Positions 8,997 to 17,193 of a DNA stretch of 64,000 bases are shown in pieces. The stretch's first letter is position 1. Each line of letters opens with the position of its first letter. Source of the stretch: CAZMHJ01 sp046350635 (lineage in GTDB: Bacteria > Patescibacteriota > Saccharimonadia > Saccharimonadales > CAIOMD01); contig JAXLZY010000003.1 in NCBI GenBank assembly GCA_046350635.1, forward strand, positions 76,315-140,314, written 5' to 3'. The translations under genes and the position numbers were made by a program. Under the pieces are notes generated by a model. The model saw only the letters and a program-made list of their open reading frames with translations, had not been told where the DNA came from and did not search any database.

Positions 8997-10370
8997 TTAA
9001 AGTCCTACTTTTATTGCAGTTATCGTTCCTCTTGGTATACCCATTGCACAGGTAATTTGATACGTGCCGGGTTTATCAATAGTAAATGGTAATTGCAGTT
9101 TACCTTTTGTAATTAAGAGTGGGTTTTTGTAAATACCAGGGATCATAATAGTGCTCATACAACCCTGCCCGTCCTCTTTGGCGTCTACTTCTAGGACATA
9201 TGGCTTACCGGCTTCAACATTAAACGTATTTGGTGATATGTCACCTGCAACGGTAAAACTCATTTTGAGCACTTGCCCTTCTTTTGTATTCGTTACTGTA
9301 CCAACAACCGTTTGTTTGCTCGTTGCTGCTTGGTTGTTGCTTTGCAGTGAAAGCTTGTAACCCATGAGGCTAAGGCCATTAGAGATATTGTAAAAAGCCA
9401 GTAGTACCACCGCTACGCCAACAAACCGAAAGAATGATTTTGCAAACGAACCCTTAACAATTGAGGTTAACGCTCCGATACCAAGTAAACCTGGTGTTGT
9501 ACCTATCGCGAATAAACCCATAACAAGTGAGCCTGTAACGAAACTTCCGCTACTTATTGCAACCAGCTGCATCGCTTGTGTAAACCCGCATGGCAAAAAG
9601 AATGATACCGCACCTAAAATTAGCGCATTCTTATGGCTGTATTCTTTATTGTTGTAGCTCTTAATGCCGAGAGCCTTTGCGATACCTACAGGCAGTGAAA
9701 TACCTTTATTACTTAATTTAGGGAATAACTCGGTAAGCTGCAGACCCAATATAACCATCACAAAACCAACAACAATAGTTAGCGCGCCAATAACGGAACT
9801 ATTAAATCTGAATATTGAGCCAAACATACCGAGCACACCACCGAGGGCAAAGAATGTAATTATACGGCCAAGATTAAAAAATAGGTGGGGTCGAAATTTT
9901 TGCATAGCACTTGCTGTTGGGTGTGCCTCGGCAAAACGTGCGGACAGCCCCAAAACCAAACCTCCAATCATCGCCATACAGGTTGAAAATCCTGCCGTAA
10001 CTCCAACCACAAGCGCCATAAGCGTCGCACTTCCGCTTAGACTATTAAGATTTAGGCTCGTAACACCGATACCACGCAGTAAAAAGATGATAATTATGAG
10101 GGCTGCTAAATTGATAAAGAATTGCTCATATGCCGACTTATCTCTTGTAAAGAAATTCTTTTTATCCTGACCAACCGAATAGCCGGCAGCTTTAATAGCA
10201 AATTCTATTTCTTTATCAGTCGGTCTTTGATTATAGGTAATAACTGCAGAGTTGGTTTTTAGGCTTGATTTAGCACTAATTACACCCGGTAACTTCTCTA
10301 GTTCACTTGCCGTTACAATTGTGCAGGCCTTACAGTGCATGCCTTTGATTGGTACTTCTAGCTGTCTCAT
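8997..10370 (-). CDS. HMA domain / UreH-like membrane domain / cupredoxin-like fusion
   Basis: 457 residues in three parts. Residues 1-70 are a heavy-metal-associated domain (GMHCKACTIV). Residues about 85-335 form a six-helix membrane region of the UreH/DsbD-like type, with GVTAGFSTCMAMIGG and ISFFLPCGFTQAMQ-like blocks that place Cys residues in the membrane. The last 100 residues are an extracytoplasmic cupredoxin-like domain (GDISPNTFNVEAGKPY, GCMSTIMIPG, ITCAMGIPRG) whose Cys/Met residues could bind copper. It probably moves copper or electrons between the cytoplasmic HMA and the exposed cupredoxin. It lies between csoR and copA in one operon. The overall architecture is clear; the transport direction is inference. 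Confidence 0.85.
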   Translation of the reverse strand: MRQLEVPIKGMHCKACTIVTASELEKLPGVISAKSSLKTNSAVITYNQRPTDKEIEFAIKAAGYSVGQDKKNFFTRDKSAYEQFFINLAALIIIIFLLRGIGVTSLNLNSLSGSATLMALVVGVTAGFSTCMAMIGGLVLGLSARFAEAHPTASAMQKFRPHLFFNLGRIITFFALGGVLGMFGSIFRFNSSVIGALTIVVGFVMVILGLQLTELFPKLSNKGISLPVGIAKALGIKSYNNKEYSHKNALILGAVSFFLPCGFTQAMQLVAISSGSFVTGSLVMGLFAIGTTPGLLGIGALTSIVKGSFAKSFFRFVGVAVVLLAFYNISNGLSLMGYKLSLQSNNQAATSKQTVVGTVTNTKEGQVLKMSFTVAGDISPNTFNVEAGKPYVLEVDAKEDGQGCMSTIMIPGIYKNPLLITKGKLQLPFTIDKPGTYQITCAMGIPRGTITAIKVGL

Positions 10371-10382
10371 ATGTTTGCCACC

Positions 10383-10673
10383 TTATTTGTTTACAAGTTT
10401 TGTAACCGTTAGTATTTCTTCGGTCATTCGTGCTTTCTTTTCAGTGTCATCTGATAGTATTGCCTGGTCAAAACAAGCGTGCAAATGGTCTTCCATTAGC
10501 ATCTGATGCGCCGACTTTAATAAGCCAATAGCAGCTAAGTTCTGCTGCATGATGTCTATACAATAGGCATCTTCTTCTAACATCTTTTGAATTCGTGCCA
10601 AAAGACTTTGAGTTTTCTTAATGTTCGTTACTGTTTTTACCCTGTTTGCATGCGTTGTGTGATTATGAGCCAT
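10383..10673 (-). CDS. csoR: CsoR-family copper-sensing repressor
   Basis: 96 residues, all-helical, of the DUF156/CsoR-RcnR family. The Cu(I) ligands are visible as Cys in DAYCIDIMQQ and the His/Cys pair in DHLHACF, the C-H-C pattern of copper CsoR. The His-rich start (MAHNHTTHANR) is a mild extra. The apo-repressor binds a pseudo-palindrome in its own promoter and releases it on copper binding. An AAAGGAG ribosome-binding site lies 5 bases before the ATG. It is first in the copper operon, with the membrane fusion and copA following at gaps of 12 bp and 1 bp. Confidence 0.93.
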   Translation of the reverse strand: MAHNHTTHANRVKTVTNIKKTQSLLARIQKMLEEDAYCIDIMQQNLAAIGLLKSAHQMLMEDHLHACFDQAILSDDTEKKARMTEEILTVTKLVNK

Positions 10674-10691
10674 ACAATCTCCTTTAATTTC

Positions 10692-10720
10692 ACTATACCC
10701 CTACCCTAGGTATAGGTCAA
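10692..10720 (-). promoter_or_regulatory. csoR operon promoter with CsoR operator in the spacer
   Basis: On the minus strand TTGACC (10715-10720) and TATAGT (10692-10697) are separated by exactly 17 bp. A dyad CTATACC-N9-GGTATAG (10693-10715), with G/C tracts in the centre, fills the spacer and overlaps both boxes. This is the typical form of a CsoR operator. Repressor binding here would block polymerase, so copper de-represses the operon. Confidence 0.85.
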
Positions 10721-10799
10721 TAATATTGCGCTCTAGTCTTGATCACGTCAAAAAAGTGTAAGTGGGCACGGCGAGATACACACAGTTAATAAGCGCCAA

Positions 10800-11837
10800 C
10801 TACAGTTTTGCGATAATTCTTGGTTCGATGTTTTGGATCAATTGCTGTCTATTTACTTTTGTGGCGCCAAGCCGTGTCTTAGCATCAAATTTTAGCTGCA
10901 ATAGTGTTGAGGCACTAACCGAGCCGAGCAATTTACTCGCCCGATTACCATGAGTATTTAAATTCTTTAAGTGGTCTGCAGAAATCATGCCCGCCCAACT
11001 GACACTTTTAAATTGAGTCTTTTCTTGCTTAACTCGCCGATGTTGACGGTTTTGTAAATCAACGTTCCCATCGACAACAACCGCATAATTTGAGTCATAA
11101 CCTAATACCTGCGATTCGTCATAGTCGCCATTTGCAAAGGCTTTAACCTGCACTCCAATCGCACGATTGCCCACGAGATCAATTAATAACAGGTCGACAT
11201 TACGATTACCCGTCTCGGTAGTAGCGGCCCATTGCTCAAATTGTGCAGGAGCAGGTAAAACGATGGTTCCTGGATGTTTTTTAGCAATATCGAGTAGCAC
11301 AATTGCGGTGTCGAATTCTTGTAGTGAACCTTCAAGTACTGTTCGTGTTGCTTCCATACTTTCGCCAAAGTACATATAGCCATTCTTTTTATCGGCTAAC
11401 CGATCTTTGTACGTGAATCGTTTGCTACCGCCAAGCGCAATTAAATCTTGTGTCATGCCTATTATTTCTTTGCGTGTTCGTTCGTCTTTGGCAAGTTCGG
11501 GGTTAATAACAAACTCCCACATAAGTGCCATCGCCGTATTGAGCCAATGATACGAAAAGCTGTTTAAACGTTTGTTCGCATATTCTTTGCCAGACATAAA
11601 AAGTTTCCGCTCATAATCAGCCATTTCACCACGAACAAATTGACCATATTCGGTGAGTACATCCATAAAATTCGCAACCCCAATATTGGGGTCCAATTCG
11701 CCCGTTAAAGCATCGTGAAGGATTGTTCCAAAAAACTCCGAATACGCCTCTGCTTGCAGATAGGTTTCGTTATCACCACGATCACTTGGGTTTACCTCAC
11801 GACGGGGGTAGCCTTGGGCAAATTCTTTTGCATCCAT
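10800..11837 (-). CDS. Unknown protein, possible PD-(D/E)XK nuclease-like fold
   Basis: 345 residues, no signal peptide or membrane span. The first 150 residues are helical and acidic. The region around residues 215-235 reads NVDLLLIDLVGNRAIGVQVKA, an Asp-containing strand followed by a Gln-Val-Lys strand, as seen in restriction-endonuclease-like cores (D...QxK). That likeness is suggestive only. The gene stands alone with its own strong promoter and no toxin-antitoxin or restriction-modification partner next to it. I do not recognise the family. The ATG at 11837 lies about 10 bases downstream of the -10 box. Confidence 0.5.
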   Translation of the reverse strand: MDAKEFAQGYPRREVNPSDRGDNETYLQAEAYSEFFGTILHDALTGELDPNIGVANFMDVLTEYGQFVRGEMADYERKLFMSGKEYANKRLNSFSYHWLNTAMALMWEFVINPELAKDERTRKEIIGMTQDLIALGGSKRFTYKDRLADKKNGYMYFGESMEATRTVLEGSLQEFDTAIVLLDIAKKHPGTIVLPAPAQFEQWAATTETGNRNVDLLLIDLVGNRAIGVQVKAFANGDYDESQVLGYDSNYAVVVDGNVDLQNRQHRRVKQEKTQFKSVSWAGMISADHLKNLNTHGNRASKLLGSVSASTLLQLKFDAKTRLGATKVNRQQLIQNIEPRIIAKL

Positions 11838-11846
11838 TAGAACATA

Positions 11847-11875
11847 ATTATAAAATAAATTATGTAAATTTACAA
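11847..11875 (-). promoter_or_regulatory. Promoter for the 10800-11837 gene
   Basis: Minus strand TTGTAA (11870-11875), 17-bp spacer, TATAAT (11847-11852). The predicted transcription start lies only a few bases before the ATG at 11837, so the mRNA has a very short leader and no visible Shine-Dalgarno. Confidence 0.65.
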
Positions 11876-11886
11876 CTATAGTATAT

Positions 11887-12816
11887 TTAAAGCCAGCCGT
11901 TTTTACGGAAGATGGCTAAAATAAGTCCTGCGACCCCTGCTGACCCCAGTAAAATAAAGATAAAGGCGTGCGCATTATTATGAAATGGCACGTTTACATT
12001 CATGCCCCAAAAACTACCAATAATAGTTGGCATGGTTAAGACGACAGTTAGGGTGGTTAGTATCTTAACCTGACGGTTAAGGTTATTAGTTGCAATATTT
12101 GTGTAGGCTTCACGGATATTAACCGCTGTTTTTAAGCTACCACGAATAGTATCTATCAGCTGTGTAGCCGAAAGTTGCAAGTCTTCAATTAAATCACGAT
12201 CTTCTTCGTCGAACGATAGGTTCTTGCGACGGCCCGTAAGACTTTGCAGTACGCTGTTTGCTGGCACTAAATCACCTAAAAATTCGTTTAAAACATCCTC
12301 GATTTCTACGAATTGCACGAAGTCTTTGTTGCTGACCCGGCGGACGTTAAGGCTGTTTCGGGCTGCCCGAATCTGCTTGTTGATGCCGTTTAACTGTACC
12401 GAATATGATTCAAGTAATAATTCTAATATTTCGAGCAACAACTCTGAGCGGCGTGTCGTAATGTTATCGTCGCCCTTTTCGGCAAATTGCTTGAGTTTTG
12501 GGTTTGCAACCGCAGAAATAGTCAAAATAAAGGTACTACTAAGTGCGATGGTTACCGGCGCGGTAACGACTTTTCCACCACTGTTTTTATAGGCGAATCG
12601 CGTAAACAAATAGGTAATGCCATCTTCGATTTCAAACCGAGGTACTTCATCGGCATCAAGCGCGTCTTCTATGAGCCCTTCGTCGAGCCCGAGCCCGAGC
12701 AGTTGAGCAATTTCGGCATTGGTTGGATCTTCGGCATACACCCATGCGCCTGTTTTAAATGCGCTGAGTGTTTTCGCTTTTGAATCGCCGGGTGCCCGGA
12801 AATAATACTGAATCAT
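11887..12816 (-). CDS. corA: CorA-family magnesium/divalent cation transporter
   Basis: 309 residues. A long cytoplasmic alpha/beta and helical N-terminal domain is followed by two C-terminal transmembrane helices. The signature GMN motif is present in SFWGMNVNVPF at the end of the first helix. The short charged C-terminus (RKNGWL) is typical. It forms a homopentameric channel for Mg2+ (and Co2+/Ni2+) gated by cytoplasmic Mg2+. It stands between the unknown 10800-11837 gene and the NAD(P)HX dehydratase-like gene on the same strand. Confidence 0.93.
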   Translation of the reverse strand: MIQYYFRAPGDSKAKTLSAFKTGAWVYAEDPTNAEIAQLLGLGLDEGLIEDALDADEVPRFEIEDGITYLFTRFAYKNSGGKVVTAPVTIALSSTFILTISAVANPKLKQFAEKGDDNITTRRSELLLEILELLLESYSVQLNGINKQIRAARNSLNVRRVSNKDFVQFVEIEDVLNEFLGDLVPANSVLQSLTGRRKNLSFDEEDRDLIEDLQLSATQLIDTIRGSLKTAVNIREAYTNIATNNLNRQVKILTTLTVVLTMPTIIGSFWGMNVNVPFHNNAHAFIFILLGSAGVAGLILAIFRKNGWL

Positions 12817-12846
12817 CGCCCCCTATCGTAACAGAGTATGGCCGGA

Positions 12847-13647
12847 CTACCAATTGAGTTGGGTGATGGCCGTTGCGATGGATTCGAGAGGGCGACTCGG
12901 ATTCTGCAACCACCAAACGCTGGCCGCACTTGCAGTTTTAAGGCGCCACTCAGTTGGCTCAGAGGGCAATTTTGTACTTATACAGTGCCCTGCTACGGCC
13001 GTAACAATTGTGGAGCCGTCAAGTACACAGATATACGCCTTATAGTGGCTTGTAAGCCTCGTAAGTGCCTCACAGAGGGCAACGAGCCCCATACTAAAGG
13101 TTATAGGTGTTTCAAACTTGGCAGTAGTGCATAGTTTTTGCAATTGGGCGATACTTACCACAAGTAGTGTGTTTTCACGGTCCAAAAGTGTTACAGGATG
13201 AGAGTAAAAATAATCAACGGCGTCACGAGTATAAATTTGTAAACCTGGCATTTTTTGAGCGATAGATTCGAGCACAACAGCCGTTTCGCTGTTACGGCCA
13301 ATGTCACCGGCAAATAGTGTTGCATCTGCCCATGATATAAAGCTTTGCAATTCGCGCTCGGCTTTAGCGCTAAAACTCCCACTTAAGGTGCTTTGCACGA
13401 GCTCGATATCAACAGGTACTTTTGGCCCAAGTAGTTTACGCGTTTTATCCGGGAGTGCTACCCGAACTTCGCCAACACCTTGTTTTTGTGCTATTTGATA
13501 CGCCTCGCTCGGCGCCGCAATTGCATGCGAATTACCGCCAACAATCAATAGTTTACCAGCAAGCGATTTTTGTTCTGGCCGGCTCCACAAGAGGTCTTCA
13601 AATAACGGTGTATCGAGTTCTTGCCTACGCCAATTGGTATCCATCAT
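12847..13647 (-). CDS. Divergent NAD(P)H-hydrate dehydratase-like protein (YjeF C-terminal domain)
   Basis: 266 residues with a ribokinase-like fold. The N-terminal GKLLIVGGNS followed by AYQIAQKQGVGEVRVALPD, and the middle ADATLFAGDIGRNSETA, line up with the ADP/ATP-dependent NAD(P)HX dehydratase family that repairs hydrated nicotinamide cofactors. The C-terminal GTGD anion-hole/catalytic segment of that family is not visible; the equivalent region reads TASAASVWWLQNPS. Activity is therefore uncertain. It overlaps the upstream HAD gene by 23 bp, so it is operonic. M1 or M3 (13647 or 13641) could start it; an AAAGG box precedes. Confidence 0.65.
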   Translation of the reverse strand: MMDTNWRRQELDTPLFEDLLWSRPEQKSLAGKLLIVGGNSHAIAAPSEAYQIAQKQGVGEVRVALPDKTRKLLGPKVPVDIELVQSTLSGSFSAKAERELQSFISWADATLFAGDIGRNSETAVVLESIAQKMPGLQIYTRDAVDYFYSHPVTLLDRENTLLVVSIAQLQKLCTTAKFETPITFSMGLVALCEALTRLTSHYKAYICVLDGSTIVTAVAGHCISTKLPSEPTEWRLKTASAASVWWLQNPSRPLESIATAITQLNW

Positions 13648-14338
13648 TTGCCTTTTGTAGCTGGTACACTACATTTTTACGCTCCACAACAATATCCCAT
13701 CCATTTGCTTTTGCGGCATCAAAAAGTTCGATATTTGGATTAAAGGCAATTGGTCGTTCAACTTTCGCAAGTACCGGAATGTCACCGCCGGTATCACCGA
13801 CGCCCACACTCTCCTTGTAGTGTAATCCATGTTTTGCAACTAGCTCATCGAGTGCCTTAGCTTTATCGTGCACCGGTGTCATAATTTCGCCGGTATAGTG
13901 TCCATTTTGTTTAATAAGTGCGGCGCCGACGGCGTCGTCAAAACCGTGGTACTTGGCTAATTTTTGAATAATTTCATCTTGTGAGCCTGATATAGCAAGT
14001 AAAAAGTAACCCTGTTTTTTGAGCTTTTTTTGCAAATCACGGGTATAGACAAATAACTGGTCTTTGTACTCGTCAAAGACCTCATCAACAATGACATCGT
14101 ACTTGGCAGGGTCAATGGTTTTTAACGAGTTTAGATAGGCATGGACAAGCAAGGTTTCGTAGTGCCCGAACGACTCGCTGTTGGCGCGGTTTTTCCATAT
14201 CATGCGGGCAGCGCGAATAGCATTATGCGTTTTAGGGTCAATGTAGCCTTGTTTGCCAAGGTGGTGCACAATGGCATGAAACATCTGCCACCGCACCAAT
14301 GTGCCATCGATATCAAACACCGCAAAAGGCTTACTCAT
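13625..14338 (-). CDS. HAD-IB family phosphatase (SerB-like)
   Basis: 237 residues. HAD motif I is DIDGTLV (residues 8-14), motif II SGS in LLAISGSQDE, motif III a Lys in HDKAKALDEL, motif IV VGDTGGDIPVL. A helical cap (residues about 20-90) is inserted after motif I, as in phosphoserine phosphatase-like HAD-IB enzymes. It hydrolyses a small phosphorylated metabolite; the substrate is not predictable. It overlaps the downstream gene by 23 bp and its ATG overlaps the upstream stop by 4 bp, indicating tight translational coupling. Confidence 0.85.
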   Translation of the reverse strand: MSKPFAVFDIDGTLVRWQMFHAIVHHLGKQGYIDPKTHNAIRAARMIWKNRANSESFGHYETLLVHAYLNSLKTIDPAKYDVIVDEVFDEYKDQLFVYTRDLQKKLKKQGYFLLAISGSQDEIIQKLAKYHGFDDAVGAALIKQNGHYTGEIMTPVHDKAKALDELVAKHGLHYKESVGVGDTGGDIPVLAKVERPIAFNPNIELFDAAKANGWDIVVERKNVVYQLQKANDGYQLA

Positions 14339-14850
14339 ACCACCAATTGTATATATTTTTCGGGATTCTGCCAGATATCATCATGACCACCATCAAATTC
14401 AATTTTTTGTTGCCCAAAAGATATGAATACTTCGTAGGATAAATACGTATCTTGAGAATTACGTACAATAAGGCATTTACTGCCGTTTAATCGCATGGCT
14501 CGAGCTTTTACCATTCGAATTGCGTGGGTAACGTCCAGAGCATAATATAGCCTAAATAGGCCGCTTATTAATGACACCTTTTTAGGAGGAAATCTTCGTA
14601 TCAACGAGCTGACTATACTCCGTTGCGGCCAGATTGTAGGATTTACATGAACGATGATTGCGTTTGAATCTGTCGGGATTAAAAAACAACCACCTGAGTG
14701 TGCAAAAATAATCTCTGCTTGGCTCACTTTGGTTTGTTTAAGCCCATATTCTTTCGCCACCGCTGCAAACATACGAGCTTGGTACGGTCCTTCTGCAAAA
14801 CCGTATATTATGGCATAAGACTTAGCTGAGTGATTCAACTTCTTGGACAT
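14335..14850 (-). CDS. Unknown protein, alpha/beta-hydrolase-like
   Basis: 171 residues, no membrane span. An early strand YAIIYGFAEG and an IIFAHSGGCFLIP segment resemble the strand-elbow of an alpha/beta hydrolase, but the elbow reads HSGGC instead of GxSxG. A C-terminal FDGGHDDIWQNPEKY could supply the Asp/His pair. These features are consistent with a small hydrolase-like protein of unknown substrate. It overlaps the upstream Nudix gene by 29 bp and the downstream HAD gene by 4 bp, so it belongs to the operon. No family recognised with confidence. Confidence 0.55.
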   Translation of the reverse strand: MSKKLNHSAKSYAIIYGFAEGPYQARMFAAVAKEYGLKQTKVSQAEIIFAHSGGCFLIPTDSNAIIVHVNPTIWPQRSIVSSLIRRFPPKKVSLISGLFRLYYALDVTHAIRMVKARAMRLNGSKCLIVRNSQDTYLSYEVFISFGQQKIEFDGGHDDIWQNPEKYIQLVV

Positions 14851-15301
14851 CTTGTGATGTGAGATTATCTTGCTCGTCGAACGTAAATGTACCGGTTACT
14901 TTTTTACCGTTGAGCGCCAGTGGCAGCCAATGCTCATCGTCTTGCCACATATCAGCGTACGGGATATCGCTAATGTCGTACCATTTGGGTGCCATTTCTT
15001 CGGTTTCGGTTGGTTCGCCTTGCCATTCGTCACATACGTATGCGTATACAAACATATTCCATGCCTCTTCGGTACTGCCGCCATAAAAATCGAGCTCGGC
15101 AACCTTACGGTACCGCGTTGGTGTAACATTAATTTCTTCTTGGCATTCGCGTACAAGCGCTTGCTCGATAGATTCGCCTGGTTCTAGCTTGCCGCCTACA
15201 CCGTTCCAGCGTCCGGCACCAAAACCTCGTTTTTTCATGGCGAGTAATACTTGATGGTCTTTACGAAGTAATAATAAGGTTCTGCGTACGTCAGTGGTCA
15301 T
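14822..15301 (-). CDS. Nudix hydrolase, MTH1/MutT-like (8-oxo-dGTP diphosphatase type)
   Basis: 159 residues. The Nudix box is complete: GGKLEPGESIEQALVREC followed by QEEINV. The sequence before it, RGFGAGRWNGVGGK, and the WNMFVYAY segment are characteristic of MTH1-like enzymes that cleave oxidised purine nucleoside triphosphates to monophosphates. It likely sanitises the nucleotide pool. The ATG at 15301 overlaps the stop of the upstream guanylate-kinase-like gene by 4 bp. ExoA two genes upstream also serves oxidative-damage repair. Confidence 0.88.
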   Translation of the reverse strand: MTTDVRRTLLLLRKDHQVLLAMKKRGFGAGRWNGVGGKLEPGESIEQALVRECQEEINVTPTRYRKVAELDFYGGSTEEAWNMFVYAYVCDEWQGEPTETEEMAPKWYDISDIPYADMWQDDEHWLPLALNGKKVTGTFTFDEQDNLTSQDVQEVESLS

Positions 15302-15981
15302 GTTGTCCTCGATTTTAAGTAAGTTAGAAGCTGTTCACCCGCATCACGAGCCCGAGCATCGTTTTCGTGCAGTTCATTATGAGCGATTGCAATTACATGT
15401 TCAACCGCGTCGGCAATTTTACCGCTGCGGTTTTCTATCCAACGAACCGCACCATATTGATCGAGCCCCCACTGTAAACTTTCGATACCTTCGTGAATGC
15501 GCTTATGGGCTTCTTCGGGGCTAAAATGGTGGCTATCAAATCGCTCCGCCCACTCGTCGGGTGTTGTTACGAGCATGACGGTACGACACGCTGCAAAGCC
15601 CATAGCCTGAAATTCTTGGACTTCGCTACTGAGCACATCGAGCAAGTTGTAGACGCCGCTATACTCATTGATACCCGTGCCATACATGTATGAAGTTGTC
15701 GGGTGAATGGCAAACTGAATAAGCTCGCCCGCTTCGAACTTTTTGATAATCTCCCGTCGTTGCGCATCTGTATTGGGCAAAAACTTATAGGTATCGGGTT
15801 CTTCATCTTCGCGCGGGGGGCGAGTAGTAAAGCTTACCGTACGGTGAAACGTTGGGTTGGCTTCGCAGACTGCGCGGATGACACTGGTTTTACCAATAGA
15901 CGACGGCCCCACAATCGGCACCAGCGTCTTTTTACTGAGTTGTTGTTGGATGCTGGGGCTCAGATTATGGTTGAATGGCAT
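15298..15981 (-). CDS. Guanylate kinase-like P-loop protein
   Basis: 227 residues. The Walker A loop is GPSSIGKTSV (residues about 25-34). It is followed by HRTVSFTTRPPREDEEP, the GMP-binding block of guanylate kinases, and by YMYGTGINEYS in the lid region. The C-terminal 60 residues are helical and longer than standard. The order of motifs supports a guanylate-kinase fold; the family also includes other NMP or phosphonate kinases, so GMP as substrate is likely but not certain. It is operonic: stop and start overlap by 4 bp with the Nudix gene, and exoA ends 1 bp upstream of its start. Confidence 0.75.
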   Translation of the reverse strand: MPFNHNLSPSIQQQLSKKTLVPIVGPSSIGKTSVIRAVCEANPTFHRTVSFTTRPPREDEEPDTYKFLPNTDAQRREIIKKFEAGELIQFAIHPTTSYMYGTGINEYSGVYNLLDVLSSEVQEFQAMGFAACRTVMLVTTPDEWAERFDSHHFSPEEAHKRIHEGIESLQWGLDQYGAVRWIENRSGKIADAVEHVIAIAHNELHENDARARDAGEQLLTYLKSRTT

Positions 15982-15982
15982 G

Positions 15983-16783
15983 CTAGTCCTTTAACTCTAT
16001 GCTTACTGGGCAGTGGTCGCTACCCATAACATCGGCATGTATTGCCGCAGCTTTTACGCGATCGGCAATAGCTTTACTGGCCATCCAGTAATCAATACGC
16101 CACCCAATATTGCGAGCACGAGCGTTTGCCCAATGCGTCCACCAGGTGTAGTGGCCGTTGCCGGTTGGTGTGAACATGCGAAACGTATCGGTATAGCCAG
16201 CTTTAACAAAGTTTTCAAAACCTTCGCGCTCTTCGTCGGTAAAACCGTGTTTGCCCACATTGGCTTTTGGGTTTGCCAAATCGTCTTCGGTGTGGGCGAC
16301 GTTTAAATCACCGCTAAATAGTACGGGTTTTTTAGCCTCTAATACTTGCATATAGGCCAAAAAAGCTGGGTCCCAGTGTTTGTGGCGCAGTTCTAGCCTG
16401 CTTAAATCGCCTTTGCTGTTTGGCGTGTACACGGTTACTATGTAAAAATCGTTAAATTCTAGGGCCGTTACGCGTCCTTCGTCGTTGGCATTACCGTATT
16501 CGTCACCGGTGACATCGTATTTTTTAAGGATATCTTCGGGAAATCCATTAGCAACACTTATTGGCTGTTTTTTGGTAAAAATGGCGGTGCCGCTATAGCC
16601 CTTGCGAACAGCGCTGTTCCAGTATTCGTGGTAGCCCGGTAAATCAATTTCAACTTGGTCGCGCTGGGCTTTAGTTTCTTGCAAGCAAAGAATGTCAGGA
16701 TCGTGCTTAGCTAAAAAGTCTTGGAACGCGCCCTTGTTTAACACGGCGCGAATACCGTTAACGTTCCAGCTATAAATCTTCAT
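15983..16783 (-). CDS. exoA: Exodeoxyribonuclease III / AP endonuclease
   Basis: About 266 residues from the ATG at 16783. Motifs of the EEP nuclease family are present: MKIYSWNVNGIRA, CLQETKAQ, DLNVAHTEDD, WRIDYWMAS and the terminal GSDHCPV. The enzyme cuts abasic sites and removes 3' blocks in base-excision repair. The frame extends to a TTG at 16804, but a GGAG 7 bases before the ATG at 16783 favours the shorter form. The start overlaps the end of the upstream small membrane protein gene by 14 bp. Confidence 0.95.
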   Translation of the reverse strand: MKIYSWNVNGIRAVLNKGAFQDFLAKHDPDILCLQETKAQRDQVEIDLPGYHEYWNSAVRKGYSGTAIFTKKQPISVANGFPEDILKKYDVTGDEYGNANDEGRVTALEFNDFYIVTVYTPNSKGDLSRLELRHKHWDPAFLAYMQVLEAKKPVLFSGDLNVAHTEDDLANPKANVGKHGFTDEEREGFENFVKAGYTDTFRMFTPTGNGHYTWWTHWANARARNIGWRIDYWMASKAIADRVKAAAIHADVMGSDHCPVSIELKD

Positions 16784-16958
16784 CTGGTTGCTCCGTATTT
16801 TCAAGTGGAGTTGAACGCAGTTTATCGTGTGCGATTTTATAAATCATCGCACCAAGTCCGAATGCCCCAAGCGCAGCAACGGCTAGCAGTTTTTTGGTTT
16901 CTATACCATCTAGGCTAGATGACACTTGCTCGCTTGGCTTAGGCTCTGACTCACTCAT
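16770..16958 (-). CDS. Small single-pass membrane protein, first gene of the exoA operon
   Basis: 62 residues from the ATG at 16958 (a GTG at 16973 is possible). One hydrophobic helix (LLAVAALGAFGLGAMIY) lies between a Ser/Glu/Pro-rich N-terminus and an acidic tail. No family is recognised. It heads the run of eight minus-strand genes down to 12847 and overlaps exoA by 14 bp. A TACAAT hexamer just before the ATG could be its -10 box, giving a near-leaderless mRNA. Confidence 0.6.
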   Translation of the reverse strand: MSESEPKPSEQVSSSLDGIETKKLLAVAALGAFGLGAMIYKIAHDKLRSTPLENTEQPDEDL

Positions 16959-17019
16959 ACCTGTATTGTACACAAGATACGTGCTAGAAACTACTTAACA
17001 AAACGAAATAAATTGTAAG

Positions 17020-17062
17020 GCCCCCAGGACGAAAGGCCTCATACGAGTCTCGTCCTGGGGGC
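17020..17062. repeat. Orphan G+C-rich perfect inverted repeat
   Basis: Bases 17020-17032 (GCCCCCAGGACGA) and 17050-17062 are perfect 13-bp complements with a 17-nt loop. It is followed by a second G+C-rich near-palindrome around GGCAGATCTGCC (17074-17085). The style is that of the hairpins ending the G+C-rich genes downstream, but no G+C-rich gene is attached. It is probably the residue of a lost cassette, or the left limit of the island. Confidence 0.6.
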
Positions 17063-17155
17063 GCGTGCGCACGGGCAGATCTGCCACGTGCTTAGTTGTA
17101 TCGTATCCCATATTCACTGAGCCAACAAAATACAACCAAAATGACAATTATATAA

Positions 17156-17184
17156 TTGCAAACTTTTATATATTATTATATAAT
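17156..17184 (+). promoter_or_regulatory. Promoter for 17194-17580
   Basis: TTGCAA (17156-17161), exact 17-bp spacer, TATAAT (17179-17184). The ATG at 17194 lies about 3 bases after the predicted start site, giving a near-leaderless mRNA. Confidence 0.6.
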
Positions 17185-17193
17185 ATAATCTAT

